64,000 nucleotides of DNA, taken from contig NZ_JAUSBN010000061.1 in NCBI RefSeq assembly GCF_030651995.1, positions 18,622-82,621 of the forward strand, in the 5' to 3' direction. Positions 47,603 to 56,024 of the stretch are shown one piece after another (positions within the stretch are counted from its first letter, which is position 1; every line of letters begins with the position of its first letter). The DNA comes from Reyranella sp. (lineage in GTDB: Bacteria > Pseudomonadota > Alphaproteobacteria > Reyranellales > Reyranellaceae). Under the pieces are notes generated by a model. The model was not told the origin of the DNA and made no database searches. It worked only from the letters and a program-made list of their open reading frames with translations. The position numbers and the translations under genes are program-made.

Positions 47603-49771
47603 TCAGCCGGCGCGCCGGGTCAACGTCCCCTGGATGCGCAGACCGGCGCCGCGCAGGTCGAGTATCAACCGATCGCCAAGCACGTGTCCCTGCACGCCGA
47701 GAGGGATCAGGGAGCAGGTCAGATTTGCCTGGAGACGCACCTCACCGCTGACGTCGCCGCCGGCCGATACGGCGAGAGCAATCGTCGCCGAACCGCAGGC
47801 TGGACTGGAGATCCGCCCGGACAGTCGGTCGCCTGCGATCCCCAGTTCGGCCGTGAGAACGCGGGAGATGCCCCCGGTATCGACGGCCGACAGGGACCCG
47901 GCATAGGAACCGTCGAACCTTCCCGCGATCGGACCGGGTGCAGCGACCTGTCGCGTGGGCGACGGCGGCGCTCCAAGCGTCAGGTTGGCCGAGCCGCCGT
48001 CCACCGCGCCGCTGAAGGTCAACCATAGGTGGCCGTTTGCGGCCTGGCCCTGGATGGCCAGGGGAAATCGCGAGCAAGAAGCATCGACGCCCTGGGCATC
48101 GCCCGTGATCGCGCCCGATGACGATATGCGAACCGACATGGGCATGGCACCGCAACGCGCGCTGGTCATCGTGCCGCTCCCGCTGCCGTTGGCGACACGC
48201 AGGGAGATCGCATGGGCGGGGCTTGCCTGAAGTGCCACCGGCCCTGAGGGCGAAAAAAATCCAACATACGTCCCGTCGAACGGAGCCGCTGCAGGCGCAG
48301 GGGCCGGCGTGGCAGGCGCGCTGGCGGCGGCGCGCATCCGAACCTCCTCCTCGGCTCTCCTCTTTTCGTCGTCGGCCTTGCGCTGGAGAACCAGGAACTG
48401 CGGCGCTGTGAGAAATCCAGTCGCCGGCTGACCCTGGGCTTTTTGCCAGGCTGCAATCATCTCGCGCGACCGCGGACCGAACGTACCATCGCTGCCGCGT
48501 GTGTCGAAGCCCGCAGCCGTCAACGCTATCTGGACCTTCTGTCGCTCCGGCGAGCCAAGACGAAGGCTGGCCTCCACCGATTCGGCCGGGCTGCGTGCCT
48601 CCCGTTCCACCTGCTGCGGCGCCGCCGGGGCCTCCAACTTGCTGGCATCGGTGAGCGAGTCGACCTTTGCACTCTGGGTTTGGAGGGGTTGCCGGTAGCC
48701 GTCCCTCGCCTCCCAGGCCAAGAACGCGCCGGCAGCCACGGTGACGAGCGACACCGCCGCCAGCCCGCGCTGCAACGCACTCCTCGTGGCAGGCGCGCTC
48801 ACCTGCATCACCTCTGGAGCCGCGATCGACACCGTCCGGGCAGACCGCAACACCACCGTGGCGTCGCTGTCGCCCACGACCGTCCTGCTGAGAATGCTCT
48901 TCCAGTCGGCAATCGTCTGCGGCCGGGCGCTTGCCTTCACCGCCAATCCCGCATCGATTCCCTGCAGCAGGCTGCGACTGAAGCCAGCGGGCTGCAGGAG
49001 TCCGAGGGGCTCGTATCGGTCGTCCGCCATACGATCGAAGACGTTCGGGGGCGGTCGGCCACGGATGGCGTGGTAGAACGTGGCCGATAGCGCATAGATG
49101 TCGGTCCATGGTCCTTGTCGCGCCGAGGTCACCTGCTCGGCCGCCGCGTAGCCGGGCGTGAAGACCGCAGTCAGTACCGAGCTGCGGTCGGCAATTGCCG
49201 CCCGCGACGCACCGAAGTCGATCAGCGTGGGATCACCTTCGCCATCGATCAGAATGTTCGCCGGCTTGATGTCGCGGTGGAGGAAGCCATTTGCATGAAC
49301 GCGCGCCAGTCCGTCGAGGAGTGGCCACAGCAGGCGTTCAATTGCGCCCGCAGCGAGTGGACCGGTGCGGCTCAAACGATGCTCGAGCGTCTCGCCATGA
49401 ACCAGTTCCATGACGATGTAGGCGGTGCCGTTGAACTCGAGGAAATCGAAGACCCGCACGATCGCCGGCGACTTCTGCAACCGCGCCAGGGTGCGCCCCT
49501 CCTCGACGAAGCGAGCGCGGCCCCAAGTGAAATCTTCGGCTTCCGCCGGTGAGCGTGGCATCACCGTGGTGCCATCCTGGCGAACGGCGAGGGCCGCGGG
49601 CAGGTATTCCTTGATCGCGACCTCGCGGCCGAGCTGCCGGTCGAGTGCCCGATACGTAATGCCGAATCCGCCTTGACCGAGAACGCCCAGCAGCTCGTAA
49701 CGGCCGACTGTCTGCCCCTTCCGGAGCGCTACAAAATCGGCCCCCGCTGGCGTATCTGGCGGCTGGTCCAT
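47603..49771 (-). CDS. Membrane Ser/Thr protein kinase with periplasmic peptidoglycan-binding-like and two-Cys modules
   Basis: The protein is 722 residues. The kinase domain (about 24-295) is complete: GQGGFG at 33-38, K54, HRD with D167, and DFG at 185-187. A single membrane helix lies at about 337-353. The periplasmic part holds a PG_binding_1-like unit (RQKVQIALTAAGFDTRGSDG, about 410-465), a charged coil, and two copies of a ~100-residue module starting FDGxYxG (498 and 619), each with two Cys (540/566 and 659/686). Envelope sensing is inferred. It is 64 bp downstream of the second kinase gene. Confidence 0.9.
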   Translation of the reverse strand: MDQPPDTPAGADFVALRKGQTVGRYELLGVLGQGGFGITYRALDRQLGREVAIKEYLPAALAVRQDGTTVMPRSPAEAEDFTWGRARFVEEGRTLARLQKSPAIVRVFDFLEFNGTAYIVMELVHGETLEHRLSRTGPLAAGAIERLLWPLLDGLARVHANGFLHRDIKPANILIDGEGDPTLIDFGASRAAIADRSSVLTAVFTPGYAAAEQVTSARQGPWTDIYALSATFYHAIRGRPPPNVFDRMADDRYEPLGLLQPAGFSRSLLQGIDAGLAVKASARPQTIADWKSILSRTVVGDSDATVVLRSARTVSIAAPEVMQVSAPATRSALQRGLAAVSLVTVAAGAFLAWEARDGYRQPLQTQSAKVDSLTDASKLEAPAAPQQVEREARSPAESVEASLRLGSPERQKVQIALTAAGFDTRGSDGTFGPRSREMIAAWQKAQGQPATGFLTAPQFLVLQRKADDEKRRAEEEVRMRAAASAPATPAPAPAAAPFDGTYVGFFSPSGPVALQASPAHAISLRVANGSGSGTMTSARCGAMPMSVRISSSGAITGDAQGVDASCSRFPLAIQGQAANGHLWLTFSGAVDGGSANLTLGAPPSPTRQVAAPGPIAGRFDGSYAGSLSAVDTGGISRVLTAELGIAGDRLSGRISSPACGSATIALAVSAGGDVSGEVRLQANLTCSLIPLGVQGHVLGDRLILDLRGAGLRIQGTLTRRAG

Positions 49772-49835
49772 AGGGCATACTATGCGCCAATGCCGCGAGG
49801 AGGACGAGCGTTCAGCGCGTCATCCGTGTTACGGA

Positions 49836-51674
49836 TCAGCCGCCTCGCCGGCCCAGGGTGCCGCGCATCGCGCCACCCGTCGTGCGCAGTTCGATCGTGA
49901 CCTGGTCGCCGACCGCCTTGCCGCTCGCGCTGAAGCTCCCCATGGAGCAGTCCCGGCCTTCGTAGATTCGGCCGCTGCCCGAAATGTCGCCGTTCGACGA
50001 CACGGCGAGCGAAAGCGCCGAGGTGCCACAACCCGTCTGGGTGACCCGGCCGATCAGCTGGGTGCCGGCAATGCTCAGCTCCGCCGTCACGACTCCCGGC
50101 GCCTCGGCGAAGCCGCTGCTCGACAAGCCGCCCCCGTAGACACCGTCGTACGTCCCGCTGCCGGCCTTCGCCGCCGGCGACGCCCCCGTTTGCGACGCCG
50201 CAGGGCGGCCGGTCGATGCCGGCGGCGCATCGCGCAGCAGAGCCGGCACCTGCGCAGCGGTGAGAAAGCCGGTTGCCACATGACCCTTGGCTTTCTGCCA
50301 GGCACCGATCATCTCTCGCGAGCGTTGACCGAACGTGCCGTCCGAGCCGCGCGTATCGTAGCCCTGTGAGGTCAGGACCGCCTGGATTCGCTGGCGGTCG
50401 ACCGGGAGAAGCTGGAGCGCTTCCTCGCCCTCGCGTGCAGCGACGGCCGGGTCGGCCTCGGGCGATGCCGTGGGCGCTGGCGCAACAGCGACCGTCTCGG
50501 TCGGTGGTCCCACCTGCGGCTGAGGCGGCGGCACCAGGGCGTAATAGGCGCCCACCGCGGCCAGCAACATCACCGCAACGGCGCCGATGGCAGCGGGCTT
50601 CCAGCGCGACGGAGGCTTGAAAGCGAGCGCCGCCGGTGGGGTGGGCGGTGTCGGGGGCGTGGGGGGTGTCGGCGGTGTCGGAGCCGTGGGCGGCGACGCG
50701 ATCGGCTTCGGCATGACCTGCGTCGCATTGGCATCGACCATCGGCCCACCGAGCAGCGCGCGCCAGGCCGCGATCGTCGGCGGCCGCTCCTCGAAGCGCA
50801 CTGCAAGTCCCGCATCGATGCCGGCAAGCAGCGTCGGCGAGAAGCCGGTGAGCTGCAGGCCGCTCAACGGCTGGTACGTATCCTCCAGCAGACGATCGAA
50901 GGCGCTGGGCGGCGCCCTGCCGGTAACCGCGTGATGCAGCGTCGCCGACAGGCCGTAAATGTCCGTCCACGGCCCCTGCTTGCCGGTGGTGAACTGCTCG
51001 GGCGCGGCATACCCCGGGGTGAAGATAGCCGTCATGGTCGAGGACCGGCCGGCAATGGCCAGTCGCGCCGCCCCGAAATCGATCAGCGTCGGAATGCCGG
51101 CGTCGCTCAGCAGGATGTTGCCGGGCTTGATGTCGCGATGCAGGAAGCCCGTTTCGTGGACCTTCTCCAGCCCCTCGAGCAGCGGCGGCAGGAATGTATC
51201 GACTTCCTGCGGCGATAGAGGCCCCGTCGCCTTGACGCGTTCCTCGAGCGTTCCCCCGCGCACGAGTTCCATCACCATGTAGGAAGTGCCGTTCGTCTCC
51301 ACGAAGTCGAAAACCTTCACGATGGCCGGGGCATCATGGAGACTGGCGAGAGTCCGACCCTCGGCCACGAAGCGCTCGCGTCCCCACGAGAAGTCCTCCG
51401 CCACTTCGGTGGATCGTGGCAGGACCGACGCGCCGTCCTGGCGAATCGCAAGGGCTGGCGGCAGATATTCCTTCAGCGCGACTTCGCGGTCGAGCTGGGT
51501 GTCGCGGACCCGGTAGGTGATGCCGAAGCCGCCCTGACCGAGCACTTCAAGGACCTCATAGCGGCCGACGACGCGGCCCGGCGCCAGCGCCACATAGTCG
51601 ACGACAGCATCGGCGGCGGCTGCCGGCTCGATGGGCTCGGCAGGCTGTTCGCCGGTGTCGTCCTTGATATGCAT
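49836..51674 (-). CDS. Membrane Ser/Thr protein kinase, tandem paralog
   Basis: The protein is 612 residues from ATG 51674, with a GGAG site upstream. Kinase motifs are GQGGFG (46-51), K68, HRD with D181 and DFG 199-201, so it should be active. A Pro-Thr repeat linker (PPTPPTPP, about 329-347) precedes a membrane helix at 361-380. Periplasmic parts are a PG_binding_1-like unit (about 426-481) and one two-Cys module (YDGVYGG at 509, C549 and C576). It is the first gene of the kinase pair. A CpG-rich tandem repeat at 50637-50690 encodes the linker. Confidence 0.9.
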   Translation of the reverse strand: MHIKDDTGEQPAEPIEPAAAADAVVDYVALAPGRVVGRYEVLEVLGQGGFGITYRVRDTQLDREVALKEYLPPALAIRQDGASVLPRSTEVAEDFSWGRERFVAEGRTLASLHDAPAIVKVFDFVETNGTSYMVMELVRGGTLEERVKATGPLSPQEVDTFLPPLLEGLEKVHETGFLHRDIKPGNILLSDAGIPTLIDFGAARLAIAGRSSTMTAIFTPGYAAPEQFTTGKQGPWTDIYGLSATLHHAVTGRAPPSAFDRLLEDTYQPLSGLQLTGFSPTLLAGIDAGLAVRFEERPPTIAAWRALLGGPMVDANATQVMPKPIASPPTAPTPPTPPTPPTPPTPPAALAFKPPSRWKPAAIGAVAVMLLAAVGAYYALVPPPQPQVGPPTETVAVAPAPTASPEADPAVAAREGEEALQLLPVDRQRIQAVLTSQGYDTRGSDGTFGQRSREMIGAWQKAKGHVATGFLTAAQVPALLRDAPPASTGRPAASQTGASPAAKAGSGTYDGVYGGGLSSSGFAEAPGVVTAELSIAGTQLIGRVTQTGCGTSALSLAVSSNGDISGSGRIYEGRDCSMGSFSASGKAVGDQVTIELRTTGGAMRGTLGRRGG

Positions 51675-51761
51675 GTTACTCCTGCCCCCGTGACGCAACG
51701 TCCCGGGAACGCTGGCGTTCCTCAGGGACCCGCCAGAGCAGGTGTTGTGAGAGAGGCTACC

Positions 51762-51902
51762 ATGACTTTCAAAATCCTGGACGCAGAGCCGGCCACCGAT
51801 CTCTACAAGTCTGAAATTCGCATCCCTACCGCGGGTACCTGGGTGGCACTCGGCGCCGGCATTCTCGTCGTCGCAGCGGGGTTCGCCTGGACGATCCTGT
51901 AG
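51762..51902 (+). CDS. Small single-helix membrane protein
   Basis: The ATG at 51762 follows a GAGAGG site and gives 46 residues. The N-terminal 25 residues are polar (ILDAEPATDLYKSEIR); the rest is one membrane helix (WVALGAGILVVAAGFAWTIL). It diverges from the kinase pair and precedes the molybdenum hydroxylase gene by 48 bp. I recognise no family. Confidence 0.6.
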   Translation: MTFKILDAEPATDLYKSEIRIPTAGTWVALGAGILVVAAGFAWTIL

Positions 51903-51950
51903 CGAGCCCGTTCCGGGCGGGTTAACCTCCGGAGAACACGGAGGAATTTC

Positions 51951-54293
51951 ATGGCGAAGTTCGGCATTGGTCAGTCGGTACGGCGGGTCGAGGACCCACG
52001 CCTCCTCACCGGCGGTGGTCGCTATACGGACGACACGAAGCTCTCGGCCCCGGCGGCCCGCGCCTACGTTCTTCGCTCGCCGCATGCTCATGCCGACATC
52101 AAGAGCATCGACACCGAGGCGGCAAAGAAGGCGCCCGGTGTCCTGCTGGTCCTCACCGGCGCGGACGTGAAGGCCGCCGGCTACGGCGACCTGCCCTGCC
52201 TGGTGCCCGTTACCAACCGTGACGGTACGCCCCGCGGTGAGACACCCCGACCGATGCTCGCCCAGGGACGCGTCCGCCATGTCGGCGACCCGGTGGCGCT
52301 GGTCGTCGCGGAGACGCTGGAGCAGGCGAAGGACGCTGCCGAGTTGATCGAGGTCGACTACGAGGCGCGTCCCCACACCGTCGGCACCTTCGAATCGGCC
52401 CAACCGGGCGCACCGCTGGTCCATGACCATATCAAGGACAATCTCGTCTTCGACTGGGAGATGGGGGACCGGGCGCGCACCGAGGCGGCCTTTGCCAAGG
52501 CCGACCGCGTCGTGAAACTCGAGATCGTGAACAACCGATTGGTCGTGAACTCGATGGAGCCGCGCGGCGCCATCTGCGAATACGATCCGGCCGACGACCG
52601 CTCGACCCTGTGGGTCTCCTCGCAAGGCGTCAGCGTCATCCGGCCCGTGGTCGCCGACATGATCCTGAAGATCGGCCAGCCCAAACTGCGGGTGCGCACC
52701 GGCGACGTGGGCGGCGGCTTCGGCATGAAGATCTTCGTTCACCCGGAGTATCCGCTGGTCGTGTGGGCCAGCCGCGAGCTCAAGCGCACGGTGAAGTGGA
52801 TTCCCGACCGCCAGGAAGCCTTCCTGTCCGACGTGCAGGGCCGCGACCATGTCTCGCTGGCCGAGATGGCGCTCGACAAGGATTGCAAATTCCTGGGCCT
52901 CCGGGTCACGACCCATGCGGCACTCGGCGCCTATCTCAGCCATTTCGGCGCCTTCATCCCGACGATGGCCGGCAGCGGCATGCTGGCCGGCCTCTACTAG
53001 ACGCCCGCGATCTACGTGAACGTGAAGGGCGTGATGACCAACACCGTGCCGACCGATGCCTATCGCGGCGCCGGCCGGCCCGAGGCGGCCTATCTGCTGG
53101 AACGCTTCGTCGACCATATCGGCCGCGAAACCGGCCTCGGCCCGGCGGAGATCCGCAAGCGCAACCTCGTGAAGCCCAACCAGATCCCCTGGAATACGGC
53201 TCTGGGCGACACGTTCGACTCCGGCGACTTCGACACCGTCATGCTGAAGGGCATGGAGAAGGCCGACTGGACCGGCTTCCCCGCCCGCCGCGCCGCCTCG
53301 CTCGCCAAGGGCAAGTGGCGCGGCATCGGCATGGCCACTTATGTCGAGAAGTGCTCGGGCGGTGCGCCGGAAAGCGCGATCGCCAAGTTCAACGAGGACG
53401 ACACGATCACCGTCTTCGTCGGAGTCCAGACCAACGGCCAGGGCCATGAGACCGCCTTCACGCAGATCATGTCGGCCCGCCTCGGTGTCGATTCCGATCG
53501 CATCCGCATCGTGCAGGGCGATTCCGACTTTACGCCGGAGGGCATGACCGGTGGCAGCCGGTCCATTCCCGTGGCCGGCGCCGCCGTGCTGGGCGTCAGC
53601 GACAACATCATCGAGAAGGGCAAGCTGGTCGCCGCCTCGGCGATGGAAGCGGCTGTCGGCGACATCGAGTACGCCGACGCGACCTTCCGTATCGTCGGCA
53701 CCGATCGCACGATGAGCCTGTTCGATGTGGCGCGCGCCGCCCGCGAGCCCAAGCACGTGCCGGAAGGCGGCAAACCCGGGCTGGACGACGCCTTCACCCG
53801 CACGCCGCAGGCCGCGACCTTCCCCAACGGCTGCCATGTCTGCGAACTCGAGATCGATCCCGACACCGGCACGCTGGAGATCCTGAACTACTCGATCATG
53901 GATGATTTCGGCACGGCGCTTAATCCAATGCTGCTGCAGGGCCAGGTCCATGGCGGCGTCGGCCAGGGGGTCGGCCAGGCGCTCACCGAAAAGACGATCT
54001 ACGATCCCGAGTCCGGCCAGCTCATGAGCGGTTCGTTCATGGACTACGCCCTGCCCCGCGCCGACGTCGTGCCGCATGTGAAGTTCGACATGCACAACAG
54101 CCTGTGCACGACCAATCCGCTGGGCGTGAAGGGCGCGGGCGAGGCCGGCGCCATCGGCGCGCCGCCCTCCGTCATCAACGCCATCGTCGATGCGATCCAT
54201 CCGCACACCGGCCTGAAGCATATCGACATGCCGGTCACGGCATCGTCTTTGTGGGCAGCCATCGAGGCCCATCGAACCAGGAAAGCAGCGTAG
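51951..54293 (+). pseudogene. Xanthine dehydrogenase/CoxL-family molybdopterin subunit, interrupted by an in-frame TAG
   Basis: The reading frame is continuous over 781 codons except for one TAG at 52998-53000; no frameshift is needed. The first part (349 residues) has GIGQSVRRVEDPRLLTGGGR and VGGGFGMKIFVHPEYPLVVW. The second part continues TPAIYVNVKGVMTNT, DAYRGAGRPEAAYLLER, QTNGQGHETAFTQI and the active-site GVKGAGEAGAIGAPP (catalytic Glu). The full length matches the family. The partner FAD and 2Fe-2S subunit genes are not beside it. Either it is a recent nonsense pseudogene or the stop is read through; a sequencing error is possible. Confidence 0.88.
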
Positions 54294-54299
54294 AGAGTC

Positions 54300-54563
54300 A
54301 TGACCGACAACAAGAGCGATCCCACACTCGCCTCCGCCCTCTCCGATTCGGTGAAGGCGATCGACGCGGACTACACGGAAGAGATGCGGGAACTGCGCGC
54401 TCTCTTCGAAGAGGCACGTCTGGAAGCGGAGAAGGACGAGCCGAGCGACGTGAAGCTGAAGGCGCTTTTGAACGATGCCAACGAAATGGCACGCGCCTTC
54501 GCCACCCTCGATCCCGCCTGGGGTGCGGTCCAGAGGGTTGCGCGCATGTTCGGTATTCTCTGA
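54300..54563 (+). CDS. Small acidic protein of unknown function
   Basis: The protein is 87 residues, starting 6 bp after the molybdenum hydroxylase stop, so it is probably cotranscribed with it. It is almost wholly helical and charged (DADYTEEMRELRALFEEARLEAEKDEPSD, KALLNDANEMARAFATLDPAWGAVQRVARMF). No family is recognised. Confidence 0.6.
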   Translation: MTDNKSDPTLASALSDSVKAIDADYTEEMRELRALFEEARLEAEKDEPSDVKLKALLNDANEMARAFATLDPAWGAVQRVARMFGIL

Positions 54564-54569
54564 CGGGGA

Positions 54570-54917
54570 TCAGTTTGCGATGCTGCGACGGCGCTCCAGC
54601 GCACGACGTATGATCCGCGCCACCTTCTCGTCGAGATAGAAAGCACGCTCGCTGCGGTACGTCTCGTAGCGGGCGATCTCAATGGCTCCTACGGCCGCTG
54701 CCAGGCGATCGGCGTCGATCTTGCGCTCGAAGGCGCAATGGATGGCCGGGCCGCATTCATCCTCGACAGTACGCACCGAATAGTGCCCGTGCGGCGGGAA
54801 GGTGACGATCAGGTCGTGAAGGGCCCGAGCGGTTTCCACGATGGGCTGGCCGCCATCGTCCGCCTGGCCAAGGACAAGGTAGGGGCTTATGTCCTCCAGG
54901 GTGGTTCTATCATTCAT
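54570..54917 (-). CDS. Protein of unknown function
   Basis: The protein is 115 residues, beginning MNDRTTLEDISPYLVLGQAD and ending in a basic tail (KVARIIRRALERRRSIAN). Codon usage fits the neighbours. It converges on the small acidic protein gene. Its start codon overlaps the stop of a 31-residue ORF upstream (ATGA). I recognise no domain. Confidence 0.55.
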   Translation of the reverse strand: MNDRTTLEDISPYLVLGQADDGGQPIVETARALHDLIVTFPPHGHYSVRTVEDECGPAIHCAFERKIDADRLAAAVGAIEIARYETYRSERAFYLDEKVARIIRRALERRRSIAN

Positions 54918-55009
54918 GGGGCGTCAACGACGTGTGCCGGGCAATAGTTGCGTTGATCCTCCAGCTTGTTCCGGCAAGGCAACCATTCGCGCAGATCGTC
55001 GTTGATCAT
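54914..55009 (-). CDS. Possible small ORF upstream of the 115-residue protein
   Basis: ATG 55009 opens a 31-residue frame (MINDDLREWLPCRNKLEDQR onward) whose TGA overlaps the ATG of the next gene. The overlap is the only support; there is no clear ribosome-binding site and no recognised family. It may be a coupled leader peptide or chance. Confidence 0.3.
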   Translation of the reverse strand: MINDDLREWLPCRNKLEDQRNYCPAHVVDAP

Positions 55010-55050
55010 TCGGCACGGACTGAGCCGCGGATGTACCGGTGAGTTCGTAA

Positions 55051-55082
55051 GGCCCGCCCGGCACTGTCGGAGCGGGTCTTTT
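55051..55082 (+). terminator. Terminator-like hairpin
   Basis: GGCCCGCCCGGC pairs with GTCGGAGCGGGTC (one bulged base) and is followed by TTTT. It lies within the 55010-55197 space, which otherwise shows nothing clear. It might end a transcript running through the unknown genes at 54.3-55 kb. Confidence 0.5.
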
Positions 55083-55197
55083 GCGTCGATCGCGCGACAT
55101 TCACCCGCCCTTCGTCTATGACTTCGGCACCTGCTCAGCTCCGGAGTCCTGCTTGTCGCGCTCTCCCATCGTTTAAAGTTTCGTTGCCTGTCTCCTG

Positions 55198-56019
55198 GTG
55201 TCTGCCCTCCCCGCCGCCGCACAGGACACCGTCACGGTCGGTGGCGAAAGGAAGCGGGCGTTCGGAACGCCGACGGCCTTCCAGAATGGCGACACGGCCT
55301 GCTACGTCACCCTGAAGGACGACCGCGGCGTCCCCTTCGACGAGCTTGCGGATTTCGATCTCTGCACCTTGGAGAAATCTCTCAAAGGCAAGCGCCTGGC
55401 GCTGACCTACAAGACCGCGCGCGTCATGGCAGGTTCGTGCCAGGGCAATCCCGATTGCAAGAAGAGCGAGACCGTCGTCCTGATCGCGTCCGCGAAGCCG
55501 GCGCCGCTCACCGCGCCGGCGCCTGCTGCCCCGATGCCGGCCAAGAGCGCACAAACCTCCTTCTGTACGCCGACCGAGACGATCGTGTTTTCGTGCCGCA
55601 CGAGCCCGACAAAGCTCGTGTCGGTCTGCGCCTCCAGGGATGCCGCCCCCAACAAGGGCTACCTGCAATACCGGACCGGCAAGCCCGATTCGAGAGAGCC
55701 GCTCGACCTCACCCTGCCGGCCGCCCAGGTGCCACCACCCCAGGCGGCCAGCGGCGAATCGTTCCCGCTCGCCGGCGGCGGGGGGACTTGGCTACGCGTC
55801 TCGGCGAAGAACAACATCGCCTTCGTCGTCTATACCGGCATCGGCAATTGGGGGCCGCGAGGGGAGACGCGCGAGAAAGCCGGCGTCACCGTCGAACGCG
55901 ATGGCAAGACAGTCGCCAACCTCAAATGCATCGGCAAGCCTCTCGGCCTGCTCGGCCCGGACTGGTTCGCGAAGGCCGGCATCACGGCCAAGGGCCAGGA
56001 TTTCGACCTCCCCGAGTGA
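55198..56019 (+). CDS. Exported Cys-containing protein of unknown function, 5' end unclear
   Basis: The frame is open from a TAA at 55174. The only usual start is GTG 55198, giving 273 residues that begin SALPAAAQDTVTV. That is the end of a signal peptide whose hydrophobic core (FVACLLVSALPAAA) lies upstream in the same frame without a start codon. A small indel near 55170 may have broken the real N-terminus, or an unusual start is used. The mature protein has six or more Cys (CYVTL, DLCTLE, SCQGNPDCKK, FCTPTETIVFSC) suggesting disulfides. No family is recognised. Confidence 0.6.
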   Translation: MSALPAAAQDTVTVGGERKRAFGTPTAFQNGDTACYVTLKDDRGVPFDELADFDLCTLEKSLKGKRLALTYKTARVMAGSCQGNPDCKKSETVVLIASAKPAPLTAPAPAAPMPAKSAQTSFCTPTETIVFSCRTSPTKLVSVCASRDAAPNKGYLQYRTGKPDSREPLDLTLPAAQVPPPQAASGESFPLAGGGGTWLRVSAKNNIAFVVYTGIGNWGPRGETREKAGVTVERDGKTVANLKCIGKPLGLLGPDWFAKAGITAKGQDFDLPE

Positions 56020-56024
56020 CGAGA

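Noticed and set aside
50637..50690. Short GC-rich tandem repeat considered as a CRISPR or regulatory repeat
   Set aside because: It encodes the Pro-Thr linker of the second kinase; the repeat units are codon-phased and have no spacers.
51675..54272. In-frame minus-strand extension upstream of the second kinase
   Set aside because: It covers the molybdenum hydroxylase coding region in antisense and shows no domain; the kinase start at 51674 has its own ribosome-binding site.
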